From: Triangularia verruculosa
Taxonomy: Eukaryota > Ascomycota > Sordariomycetes > Sordariales > Podosporaceae
Length of the DNA stretch: 64,000 nucleotides
Reading direction: 5' to 3'
Assembly: GCA_033296885.1 (NCBI GenBank)
Contig: MU863877.1
Coordinates: 589,965-653,964, forward strand
Of the stretch, positions 44,962-55,711 are shown one piece after another. Each line of letters begins with the position of its first letter. Positions within the stretch are counted from its first letter, which is position 1. The notes beneath the pieces were generated by a model. The model was not told the DNA's origin and did not search any database. It saw only the letters and a program-made list of their open reading frames with translations. The position numbers and the translations under genes are program-made.

Positions 44962-47070
44962 TCATAATGATACGCGCGCGGGGGCAGGCATGGTTGCTCG
45001 TTTTGGGCGAAGGTTGATGACCATTTCGAGTTCTCGGAGCATACCTCTGCTGGCTTCGGCGTCATGCTTGAGGGACTCCTTTCTCTCGCGCTCTTCCTTC
45101 ATTTTGGCGATGCGCTCTTCTCGCGTGAACATGCTTCGGGGTCGTGTTGGCGGGAGAGAGACGGCCTCGAAGATCTCGGCTTCGTCGTCCCCCTTTGAAC
45201 TTCCGAAACTCGAACTGCTTGGTGATTCGCCCGTCAGAGCCTTGAACGCTTCCAGTGCTCCGCCTTCATCGACAGTGGTGAGGCCGCTCAGAGATGTCGC
45301 TGGTGAGAGCATGGTGCTTATGGAAGAGAGTCGCTTCTCGTTCCGGTCGATACCCGATGCTAGGGCTGCTCTGCCCTCTTCCCAAGCTTGTTGCAGCAAC
45401 TTGAGGTCCTGTCCAATAGACTCATATTGAGCCATAAGATTTGATCCCAGCTCAGAGACATCCTCAGCCTCGTTGAGTGTTCTCTCCGACTCCTCTCGTA
45501 ATAGAGCAAGCTTGGCTTGAAGTCCACGGATACCCGTAGATAAGCCGTTGAGTTTTTGAAACTGAGATCGTCGCCTCTGAGTGTTGGGTGATAATGGGAA
45601 CTTGGCGTCCGAGACAGTGGGAAATGCTGACTGATGTTAGTAGGTTGTACCAAGATGCAGGCTGTAGAAGTTTTGCTCACTCTCTTCCTCGTCGAGAATT
45701 TGTCGAACCTTGCACAAACTCTCCTCTGTCGCTTCAGTCAACGTCCGTAGACTCTCGACCGCTGTTGACCACCGCAAAAAGTCGGTATTATCGCCGGTTG
45801 CCTCCAACGCAAGCAGCGAGCACAGGAATATCTTCCGAATAGTATGGAACCTGGCAGCCGCAATCTTCAGTGTCTTGACCGACTCTGGGTCGTCAAACTC
45901 GCGGTCCGAGAATCCTTGCATAGCATCGGAAATGTCAAAGTCGCTAATGTCATAGACATCGTGAAACTTTTCAATGTCCAGCTGCTCAGCAAACCCTTTG
46001 ATCACCGAAGACACATTGATGTATGTCTTGATCATCTCAGCCAGACGGGCCTTCAGTGTCTTCCGCAATCTGCTGCATCGGCGGGTCTGACTTCTGTCCT
46101 CTAATCGACTGATAGGAGGCAGGGGTGCGCTCCTGGAGTTCTTGTTAGCTCTGGAAATGGTGATGGGGCCGGGTTCATCTTACAGCCTGTACCCCCTTGA
46201 GACCAGCTCCACCTCCTGGATAAGGGACAGCGCAGCGCTCGAAACACCGTCCAAGTCTTGTGACTTGGCCACAAATGCCGACATCTCGGCCAGAGACTGA
46301 TTCCGCAGATACCTTATCCACTGCTGGCGAACGTAGAAATGCGCAACCAGGCCGAACCCCACAAGCACCACCGTAGTGAATGCAACCTTCCCCTTCGTCA
46401 ACTGCCCGTATCCTCCCATATAAACCCATCGAATCACACACGCCACCACAAGGGCGCCCGTAGCCGTTAATATTAACCCCGTTGATGTTGGGACCACAAC
46501 ATTTTGAGGAATCTCTGTCGTATCTTTATTTCGATTAAAGTAGTTGCTGTTCCCCGTGATCGAGTGCCCAGCCAGTAGTTGTGACGCGACGATTGTGTAT
46601 CTGAACTGCTCGATAAACTTGAGGTTGTCTGCGCGGTCTATTCTCGAAGTTACAGCCTTCTTTTGAAGCGAGTACATGTTAGCGACGTCATGGTGCGGGC
46701 GCGCTGCAGCAAAAGAAGAAAAAAATGTTCACAAAGTGGCTTACCGAGTATGAAAGATGTAGCGACCCCAGCCTGCTCGTCCTCGTCCGTGGAACGTCCA
46801 GTCGCAGCGGATCCGGAATCCTACTCCGGAAGCGCTTCTTTATCGTTGGACGCCCTACCGGCGCAAAGGACGGGCTCGAGGGCGGCGACACATCGTGCTC
46901 TGAGACCTCGGGCGTGCTCCAGTCCAGCTGTTTGTCGCCTTGGTCTGTGATGAATAGGGGTATCAGTATAGTCCAAGATGCCATGTTTGCGTGTAGAGAA
47001 AGGAAGTGGATCGAAACTGACCGTGCAGATATTCGTCGAGGGGGGAGCGGTCCTGAATAACGGTCTCCAT
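44962..47070 (-). CDS. Vezatin/Inp2-like myosin-binding membrane protein
   Basis: Exons 47070-47022, 46944-46745, 46659-46184, 46132-45681 and 45626-44962; introns 51-85 nt; 613 residues. Junctions were fixed by frame: LHDQGDKQLDW, LSYSKAVTSR, GYRLSAPLPPISRL and DEEETFPTVSD. A disordered N-terminus with a KKRFRSRIPDPLRLD patch precedes two adjacent hydrophobic helices (about residues 143-162 and 174-192). Then come the conserved RGYRLSAPLPPISRLED segment and helical regions, ending in coiled coil (FTREERIAKMKEERERKES). This order matches fungal vezatin-domain proteins. Yeast Inp2 links peroxisomes to myosin V for inheritance; the organelle served here is inference. Confidence 0.78.
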
Positions 47071-48244
47071 CAAAGCAACGATGCTATTGCACGGTTACGC
47101 TGTCGCGATGCCAGTTCCCCATCTGCCCGCCACTGCGCACCCTCGAAACCCGGCCGTTTTGTTTCGCAATTCACTTTTGATATTTTGGTGTCGCACAAAG
47201 GGTTCGCAGACGTCACACGATGCGGTCACACGCGAGGTTCCGGTTGGTTCGTGGTACCGAAGGAGGGAGGCCTTCGAGTGCGATAACGGTGGTTAGCGCT
47301 GTGGGTGGTGGTGGTGGTGGTGGTGGTGGTGGTGGTGGTGGGCTTTACGAATAGCCGCTGTGCATGTTTCTGTCGAGGCCAGAGTGGGAGTGGCCGGTTT
47401 CTTGGTTGAAAGTTGCAAATCGGGGGCGGGCGCAAAGACGGACACCGGGCGACCTCCTAGAAGCTAGAGCTGCATTCGAAGAAAGTCGAGGGCCGAAAAT
47501 AACAACAAATGCACTCGGTCGGTCGCTAATGGCTCTCATTAAAAGTCGGGGGTTAGCTGCAAAGCTTCTGGTGGATTGTGCATCCCTGTCACGTAGCCTT
47601 CATTTAAGAAACATAATGCGGAAATAATGTCCAGGGTCGAAATGCCCTTTTACATCATCTCGGTGCACTCGGCCCGTCATAGGAGCATGTCTTGAAGACG
47701 AGACAACCCAGCTGCAGTCCCCCGCTGCAAGTCGGTCGGATCCAAGCGTGGTACTTGTAGCTTCAAGAGGTCATCATCTCATCTCTTAGGATTCCAGAGG
47801 CAGTGGCAGTGAGGTTACAAGGAACTCCAGCGGGCAATTGTCCAATCTCGGGCCATTTCAAACGGTAATTACCGTTTACCGTATCAATACAGGACCTGTG
47901 CTCCGGGGCCCCACACAAGCTCCCCTGGTCCCCCCCTTGTCGTTTCTGACTGGTGGAACCCCCTAAACGACCCGTTGAACGGGGGGCGGGTCTCTGATGC
48001 ATTGAGCCTCAGCGATCGCGATAATCATCACTTCCAGCATCACCCATATCAAAACACCAGCCAAACAACTGCCGATTGTCATTCGCCCCGCGAAGCTAGC
48101 ATACCCATCCCACGGCAGCTTCCATCCACAGCCTCATTCCTGCGCCCAGACCCCTCTCACGATCGAAACAACCCCACCACCAGCCCGGCCACGACACCAG
48201 CCACCTCACGAGCCCATCATAAACCAACCACACACATAACCAAA
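47071..48244. other. Divergent promoter region between the vezatin-like gene and EMC6
   Basis: 1.2 kb with a GGT trinucleotide tract (47303-47341) and short chance frames. The last 250 nt is C-rich and likely the EMC6 leader. Confidence 0.5.
47303..47341 (+). repeat. (GGT)n trinucleotide microsatellite
   Basis: About 12 GGT units in the divergent promoter region, 233 nt upstream of the vezatin-like start codon. Confidence 0.9.
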
Positions 48245-48713
48245 ATGCCTTCACAGCAGGAACTCGACCTCCAAATCTCCCCACTAGTCCAAGAGTCACT
48301 AGCACACAACTCCCGAGTACGTATTTCTATTTCCTCCCCAGCCACTTGGATCCGATCTCCCCTGGCCCCTCCTCCGCGGCCTTACTAACAACCCCTCCTC
48401 CTCTTCACAGACCCTCCACAACCTCCAATCCCTCACAGCCTCCCTCTTCGGCATCAGCGCGGGCATCCTCGGCCTCGAATCCTACTCCGGCTTCCTCTTC
48501 TACCTCGTCTTCTCCCTCCTCACCACAGCCCTCTTCTACCTCCTCCGAATAGCCCCCACCGCTCTCTCCTCCCCTGCCTCACCCACTTCCAAAGCCGGAG
48601 TTCTCGGCAGATACTTCCGGAGTCCGCTCGACTTTTGGACCGCGGGGGTCACGAACGGGCTGGCGGGGTTTATCCTCACTTGGACTCTATTTTATGGGTT
48701 GGTGAGGGCTTGA
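48245..48713 (+). CDS. emc6: ER membrane protein complex subunit 6 (EMC6)
   Basis: Subunit of the ER membrane insertase that places tail-anchored and multi-pass proteins. Exons 48245-48316 and 48411-48713 (94-nt intron with a CTTACTAACA branch site); 124 residues, typical for fungal EMC6. A polar N-terminus (MPSQQELDLQISPLVQESLA) is followed by LHNLQSLTASLFGISAGILG and LESYSGFLFYLVFSLLTTA, the family signature, and a third hydrophobic helix near the C-terminus (GVTNGLAGFILTWTLFYGL). Divergent from the vezatin-like gene. Confidence 0.92.
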
Positions 48714-49344
48714 GTTGTAACAGGAGGAGGTGTTGTGATTAGTTTGGTAGGAAGAACAGACGAGTATAGAAATACGCACATGTGCATTTTTGGTGTTTTG
48801 GTGATTTGTTGGAAAGTGTCTTTTTTGTTGAAGTGAATAAATGGCAAGCTGAGGTGTTGTTGTTGTTGTTGTGGGTTGTGGTGGAAGTACTGGGGCAGGG
48901 CTGGTGGAAGAGATATGCTGAAATGGCATGATGAATGTTTTGGGGGGAGTGGGAGATGGTGGAAATTGGGGAGAGGTAAAGACAGCTTGATCGCGTGGAA
49001 ACGAAGCTTAAGGTACGGCAAGATAAGCAAATGAGCATGCTAACATATCAAGGGACAACAGAGAAAGGAAATTCGAGTGCTCGACGTGAAGGTATAACTG
49101 TAACTTGTATTCTCAAACTAGTAACCACTCCTGGCTCCCCTTGCCAAGACCCAGCGAGTTCTATGTCACATGTCTTACCCAAACGAAATCCACACATTTT
49201 GCCCAGTGTATGTGTATTCCATCCCTGACCTCCCCACCGTCTAGTCTGCCAACACCGGCATTGTACAAAATTCTAATACATATACCTTCCATACAAACCC
49301 CCCTCTCTTCTCCCCCCCTCCTCACCACCACCACCACCCTCCAG
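48714..49344. other. Intergenic region 3' of EMC6 and of the P450 pseudogene
   Basis: 630 nt between convergent units; T/G-rich with a GTT repeat near 48855-48870. No gene. Confidence 0.5.
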
Positions 49345-50980
49345 TCAACCCCCCTGCTGCAACCTCGTAGCCCTAACCGTAACCCCCCCCTTCGGCCTCA
49401 GCACCAACCTCCACATCTTCCACTCCTCCGGATCAGGCGTATCATAATCCCTCACAAACTCAAACTCACTCAACAACACACAAAGCAAAATCTTCATTCT
49501 CCGTCTCGGCAAACTTCCGCCCAATGCACCCCCCTCGGCCCCTGCCTGCAAAAACGTCATAAACGCGTTCGGCACCACCGCCGTCTGCGGCAAAATCATC
49601 CCACCTATCCGGGTCAAACTCATCCGCGCTCTTCCCCCCCCCCCCCAAAACGTCGGCAACCTATTGATCGTGTTGGCCAGCACATAAATCACCGTGCCGC
49701 CGGGGACCTTTGTACGGGCCGAGCTGGTCGTCAGCAATAGACTGCCGGACCGTCATGGGGATCGGGGGGATTCCCGGCAGACGTTGTCCATGAAGGGGAG
49801 CTTATCTGGGTCTGCTGCGGCAAGAAAAGAGTCGTCGGTGCGGGTGGATGGGTCGAAGAGGAAGGGCATTGTGTTCTCTAATTGCGTCGCGGAATTTGGA
49901 TTGGATTTCTGGGGTGGGTGGAGAGAAGATGAATTGGTCCAGGCGACCGACGGCCGTGGCGGTGGTGTCGTGGCCTGCACGGAGGAAGGTCATGAATCTG
50001 ATCGCGCATGGTGTTGAACGGGAGGCCTTCTTCGGCCGTTTTCCTTGAGCTTCTTGTTCTCCTTTGCGATGAGAGCCAAGATGTCCTTGGCGCCGACCTT
50101 GTTTTCGGCTTTCGTCGAGCTTGGTTGAGATGATCTCTGTGGCCTTTTCGAGAATGATGCCACGGGCGGTCTCCATGTCGCGATTCATCTTGGCAGGAAT
50201 GTGCTTGGAGGCTGGGATGAAGGCTTGCATGCCGTGGAGAAGACGGGAGAACAGGTCGAAAGCAAAAACAAGGCGGTAGGCCTCGCGGATGGGGACGTCA
50301 GGGTCTTCGAGGGAGTTGATGTCGTAGCCGGAACCAGCCTTGCCGATGATGTCGAGGGTGCAGCGGTTGAGTCACTCCAAGGCCTCAAAGGACTTGACCT
50401 TGAGGTTGTCAACGGTCATCTCGTCCTTCCAGAGCTTGGCCATGATGAGGGGCTTCTCCTAGAAAATGGGAGTGAGAGAGCGGATGGCGCCAATGGAAAA
50501 ACCAGCGGTGAGAGCTTTGCGCTGAACGACATGGTCGTTGCCTTCAGCGAGCAAGACCCCCTCACCGAGATGCGGACCATCCACAACTTGGCGCGGACGG
50601 GCTTGGGGTAGTTGCATGGGTTCTGCTTGAGGGCCTCATCATCCGCAAATGGACAGTCTCTCGGCGCCAAACGGGAAGTAGTAACGGATGATGGGACCAT
50701 GCTCCTAATGCCAGCGGCGTTGAGGAACGCCACACTCTTCGTTGATGATGGTGAAGAATTGACCCCAGAGAGGGTTACCCGGAACGGTGGGAACATGTCT
50801 GAGATCGGAGAAGTAGAGAGGGTAGAGATAGCTCAGCCAGACGAACAAGTAGAGGGGGAGCGCTGCTGCCAGGGCTGTCCCGACAGTCTGGGCCGTCGGC
50901 AGGTCGAACTTCTTCGCTGATCCAATGGATGCTGCCGTGGTGGCTGCCAACACCGGGCCGAGGGTGACTTTTGAAGCCAT
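49345..50980 (-). pseudogene. Cytochrome P450 pseudogene with multiple stops and frameshifts
   Basis: The remnant of a microsomal P450 starts at ATG 50980 (MASKVTLGPVLAATTAASIG), with a hydrophobic anchor and VPTVPGNPLWGQFF. Recognisable pieces in shifting frames are FGAERLSI, YPKPVRAKLWMVRI, GNDHVVQRKALTAGFSIGAI, the I-helix TFLRAGHDTTATAV, a K-helix CRES-R remnant, PGGTVIYVLANTINRLP, and the heme loop GRGRGGCIGRKFAETE with its cysteine. Disabling lesions are in-frame stops at 50705-50707 (TAG), 50459-50461 (TAG) and 50372-50374 (TGA), plus at least six indels, roughly near 50645, 50570, 50110, 50030, 49760 and 49700. A 13-C run at 49634-49646 adds another. No single protein can be made. It is divergent from the damaged MFS gene next door. 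Confidence 0.88.
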
Positions 50981-51764
50981 GATTAACCCGTTTTTCGACG
51001 CCGAGAGATCAGGTATCGAAGCTGGAAACGAAACTGAAACGAAGCATGGAAAGGGAACGCCAGTCCTGTCCACACTCCAGAAGGTATGACACAGTGAGAG
51101 ATTGTGATATCGAGACCGGGACTTTCAACGGTCACGGTGACTCGTTATATACATTGTGTGCGTTGATCTCTGGGTCTGACAAGGTAGAATCTCCAGGCAT
51201 TATCGAGATCAGGGGCCTCTAAGAGGTAAGTCAAGGCTGGCGTCTGTCGGTGTGGTGCATGCTCGACATGAACGGTCATGGTGGAGCGCGTCTACGAGAT
51301 TATATTGTTTGTACTGGGGGAACAACGGCCTGGAACAAACCTTGAGCTTCCTTGACTGATTCATGGTCTGTCACGGTCAGGGCTTAGGCCGGATGGCTGA
51401 TTGACCGTCGAGGCATGCTAGCTTGAGCGTTCTCAATGCGAATTAAACGCTGACATCCGCCAATGTTAAGCCCGGGGCCAACACCGTGAGGAACCGGTCA
51501 TGAATGTTTGGAAGGCACTGTTGAAATCTACCCGATGATAGACATCCCGTTGACGATGGGGAATGCCGGGCTCATTGAATGCGACAATGTGAATTGGCAT
51601 AGTAAAGAGACGTTACTCCCTTGTGTTTGCTAGTTAGTCCCGGCCAGATTGGACGTGGAGAAGGAGGTCGAACACTTTGGCCATGCCCAGTGTCGGAGCT
51701 CGTGAACGTCGAATGAACTTCTGTTCCTTGATCCAAGCCCAACTCCTTGTTCTTCCCTTTCTCA
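50981..51764. other. Divergent region between the P450 pseudogene and the MFS gene
   Basis: About 780 nt that would have served as a shared promoter for the two divergent genes. No other gene is visible. Confidence 0.5.
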
Positions 51765-53973
51765 ATGGCAACTCGACCTACCGGTCTCCATCCCCACCGG
51801 TCAAGTTCCTCTGGCCTGAGCATGTCTTTCCGAAGATCAAAACCCCCTCGCGAAGAGAGCCCAATACCAGACATCCCCCCAGAGCTTCCTATGCCAACAT
51901 GGCAGGAACGCAACAACTCCAGCGGGTCAGTCGGCCTGGTCACGCAAAGAGACCTCCAAAATATTGGAATTCCGCCTCTGAAAACAAACATCAATGACAA
52001 GCACTCGCCCGCCGCGCCATGTGCCCGAATTACCCACGAACCCCCACCGATACGCACTCAGGCGGAGATGTCAGACGTCCGCAGGAGCATGCTCATAGAA
52101 GAAGTACTAGGTGGGCTACGGCAGCTAGCTGTATCCCCTACCCCCATGAGCCCAACCGGGCTCCGCCGAAAGTACTCAATTCCCATGATCGAGCAACGGC
52201 ATCCGGGCAAACCTGAGGCGAGAATCAACCGGTCCACGAGGCTGTGGGAGTTGCCAAGGTACGACGAAGCTCTGGATCTCCGGATGTCTGTATCGCCAGA
52301 GGAGGCGCCCCGTTATGTCACTGGATTCCCTCTGGTGTGCCTGATGGTTGGGCTGATGTGTGCTGTGTTTCTGATTTCCATTGGCCGGACAATTATATCA
52401 ACGGTCTGAAGGGCGATCGCCTGTACGATTATCTAGATTGCGTTGCTGACATTGCCGTTAGGCCATTCCGAATATCACAGAGGAGTTCAAGTCGACGCCC
52501 GATATTGGATGGTATGGTTCGGCGTACATGCTTACGGCATGCGCATTCCAGCCCATATACGGTCGTATCCATACGATTTTCTCTGTCAAGGTTTCGTACC
52601 TGATGGCCATGTTTCTCTTTGAACTGGGATCTTTGCTGTGCGGTGCATCACACACCTCCATGATGCTGATCATTGGGAGAGCGATTGCAGGGCTTGGGTG
52701 TGCAGGTATCCTCACAGGAAGTTTCGTCGTGGTCTCGACAGCTATCCCGTTGTATTTGCGGCCAGTTTTCATTGCAATTGTTGGGCTGATGTGAGTGTCT
52801 TTGGTTTCGTCCGTGAGTCCAACTGACTTCGCGTAGGTTTGGAATTGGTGCTTCCCTTGGCCCCCTACTTGGAGGTGTGTTCACGGACCTAGTGACATGG
52901 CGTTGGTGTTTTTACATCAACCTTCCAGTCGGTGGTGTTACTGTGGCAGCGATGATTGTCTTCTTCCACCCCGCAAAGCACAGGGGCTCTGAGCGCCCAT
53001 TTCTGGAACGTGTCCTCGCTCTGGACATTCTCGGAAACGCCCTTCTCCTCGGCGCATCCATTATGCTGTTCCTGGCTCTCGAGTACACCACGCAAGGTGT
53101 TGCTTGGTCGAGTGCTAAGGTCATTGGGCTCTTGGCAGGGTGCGGTGTCGTCGCACTCATCTTCATTGTCTGGCAGTGGTGGAAGGGAGACGAAGCACTC
53201 ATGCCGCCACGGATCGTCACCCAGCGTACCGTAGCTGCTTCTTGCGGCATGGCATTCATGACGTATGGTGCGATCATCAACCTGACTTTCTTTCTGCCAA
53301 TCTGGTTCCAGGCCATCAGAAATGACAGTGCCATTGGTTCGGGTGTCAGTATGATCCCGTATTTCTTGGTGAACGCCTTCTTCTCGCTGCTGGCTGGTAT
53401 TTTTGTCTCGATCAACGGATATGTCACGCCGCCTGCGTGATCGGGAGTGTTACCGGCACAATTGGCCTTGGACTGCTGACGCTGTTGAATCCGAAGACTA
53501 CTACAGCCCAGTGGGTGGGCTATGAGATTCTGTCAAGCGCCGGGTTTGGGATGTCGATTCAGCAGGGCTTCACTGCCGTTCAGATGGTACCTGACGAGAA
53601 CGACATGGCGGTTGGAACAGCAGCTGTGGTAGCCTCACAGTCGCTGGGGGGCGCCGTCATCCTCTCAGTTGGAAACAGTGTGTTTCAGAACCAACTTCTC
53701 AAGGCATCCGAAGCAAACATCCTTCCTGGCGTTGACATCAAAAAGGTCATTGACGTGGGTGCGGCTTCTTTCCGTGGTTTGGTGCCGGGTGATGAGTTGC
53801 CGCTCATGTTGGAGGTCTACAATGCTGCGTTGAGAATGGTTTTCATTGTTGGCATTCCCATGGGGGCCCTGGCGGCCATCATCTCGTGCTTTATCGAGTT
53901 CAGGTCAGTAAAAGTTAACATGGAGGACGACAAGGTGAAAACACATGCAGAAGAGGGTTTGGACAAATATTAA
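51765..53973 (+). CDS. MFS multidrug/metabolite exporter (DHA2, 14-TM type) with a one-base frameshift
   Basis: Exons 51765-52403, 52462-52790 and 52837-53973 (introns 58 and 46 nt). A polar N-terminus of about 180 residues is followed by helix 1 (VCLMVGLMCAVFLISIGRTI), GWYGSAYMLTACAFQPIYGR, the motif-C-like GIGASLGPLLGGVFTDLVTW and YINLPVGGV, as in fungal DHA2 efflux pumps. At 53434-53437 the frame breaks: after GYVTPP the next bases read GCG TGA, while the homologous sequence (VIGSVTGTIGLGLLTLLN) continues in another frame. One missing base after GC explains it. The remaining C-terminal half is intact to TAA 53973. It is either a recent inactivation or a sequence error. In helix 1 the usual LDRT is IGRT, losing a conserved Asp. 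Confidence 0.8.
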
Positions 53974-54335
53974 GCAAACATTCCTTTATGTACATGGTCA
54001 GGTAGATTTAATGGAAAAGGTATACACGAAGCTATCGCGCGATCACGTGCTCCTAGCCCAACTCCGGAAGGGGCCGCAGCTGTCACATCTTGGGATCTGC
54101 AACGTCGCTCCGGGTGGATAAAGAATTGCTGGCCTGAGTGGGGCTCTGCGTTATCGATACCGACCCACAAGGCTACGATTACCTTTCTGGTCGAAGCTCC
54201 GTCGCCTTCCTTAACCAAAAGTCAATTCACAGTGGCCTTGAACACCATTTGCTTCCACCGGCTCATACCGCTCTCGAAAAACACCGAACGGCCATCCGAG
54301 ATTTGCGATCCACAGCACCTCCAACATCAGCCACC
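53974..54335. other. Intergenic region, TFIIS promoter
   Basis: 362 nt between tandem plus-strand genes. Nothing recognised beyond the probable TFIIS leader. Confidence 0.45.
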
Positions 54336-55331
54336 ATGGACGACCGATCGCTCGCCAAGCGTATCCAGACGCTGCAGAAGGCTGTTACCAAGGAGCCACC
54401 ATCGGTAGTTCTCCAACTGTTGGACGAGTTGAAGAAGGATCCTGCCCCGACCGAGGAGCAGTTGCGCGTAAGACTCTCTGCTGTCGCCTGACTTGGACAT
54501 TCCTGACCATGATGCAGTCGACCAAAGCCGGCGTAGTTGTCGGCAAGATGCGATCGAACGCCAACAAGGACATTGCTAGACTCGCTACTGACATCGTGTC
54601 AAAATGGAGGAAAAATGTCGACTCGGCCAAGGATAAGCAACGAAAAGTTGAACTCGCCAAGGATTCGACGCCCACCCCGAGGAGCGCCAGCTCGCCCGTC
54701 CCACCAGCATCATCATCTAGCAAGCCATACGAAGGCAACCCCGAGACGCGGCATTTCAAAACGGACAAGGTCGACATCAAGCGCACCGGTCACCAAGCTC
54801 GCGATGGCTGTATCGGTGTTCTCTACAATGGTCTGGCCTACAGGGCTACCGAGTCTGTCGAGGACGTCGTCAGACTCGCGATGGAAGTGGAGGCCGCGGC
54901 TTTCAGAGTGTTCAAGGGCGACACGCCGGAATACCGGCTGAAGATCCGGGGTCTTATGACCAGTTTGAAAAGGAAGGACAATCCCGCCCTCGGCAAGCGC
55001 GTTCGGTCCGGAGCCATTACGCCCGACGCCTTCGTCAAGATGACTGATGATGAGCTGGCCTCAGATGCCCAGCGTGCCGAGGATGAGAAGCTTCAGTTGG
55101 AAAACATGAAGAAGGCCCAGGTGCCCATGGCGGAGAAGTCCATCAGCGACGCTTTGAAGTGCGGCAAGTGTGGACAGAAGAAGGTGTCGTACAGCCAGGC
55201 CCAAACGCGGTCTGCTGATGAACCGATGACTACCTTTTGCGAATGCACAGTCTGTGGCAACAGGTGGAAGGCAAGTCTTGCTTTTCTCTTGACAATTGTA
55301 AATATGCTAACTTTGACCACAGTTCTCTTAG
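54336..55331 (+). CDS. dst1: Transcription elongation factor TFIIS, with a terminal GC-AG intron
   Basis: Stimulates RNA cleavage by stalled RNA polymerase II. Exons 54336-54467, 54518-55270 and 55323-55331 (introns 50 and 52 nt); 297 residues. It contains the N-terminal LW/TFS2N domain (LLDELKKDPAPTEEQLRSTK), a central domain (REIRGLMTSLKRKDNP-type, here KIRGLMTSLKRKDNPAL), and a C-terminal zinc ribbon. In the ribbon CGKCGQKKVSYSQAQTRSAD is followed by EPMTTFCECTVCGNRWK, holding the four Cys ligands and the acidic hairpin, here reading SADEP (family: RSADEP). The last intron starts AAG|GCAAGT and ends CCACAG, giving the universal end NRWKFS. Ignoring it would add about 70 meaningless residues. 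Confidence 0.95.
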
Positions 55332-55711
55332 GGCGACTTCTTCTAAACATGCAAATTGCTTCGTTTTCTCTGTGGTCTTTCGTCCGTCGCTTTAAGCTGT
55401 TTGGTGGGCGAGCAATCTGGCGTTTTTGGCTTATCTTGCATGATACCCGAGCAGCGGCTGGCGATTTTTGAAAGGGCTCTAGCTCGGGATTTCAGGGAGG
55501 AGGATTCACGACACATATTTTTATTTAACTCTAGACTCTAGAGCATAGGTTGTATTATACATGTAGTGAATGAGAAAAGCGCGGTGTAATTCTCATCAAC
55601 AATCGCTTGCCACACATATATACCTAGGCAACAGCTTATCTGATCTAGATGGGGGGGTATCTTCTCATATCTACAGCCTCACAATTTTACTTTACATTCA
55701 TCCCACCCCAA
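55332..55711. other. Convergent 3' region between TFIIS and the cysteine synthase gene
   Basis: 380 nt, AT-rich, shared 3' flanks. No gene. Confidence 0.45.

Noticed and set aside
49345..50980. RIP as the cause of P450 inactivation
   Set aside because: Lesions are mostly indels, GC content is preserved and no second copy is seen in the window; RIP needs duplicates and produces C-to-T changes.
53400..53470. A short intron that would rescue the MFS frame
   Set aside because: No GT donor with a suitable branch site and acceptor within this interval restores the frame while keeping the conserved residues.
55323..55471. Read-through C-terminal extension of TFIIS
   Set aside because: The extra residues are hydrophobic and unlike TFIIS; the GC-AG splice recreates the conserved end NRWKFS.
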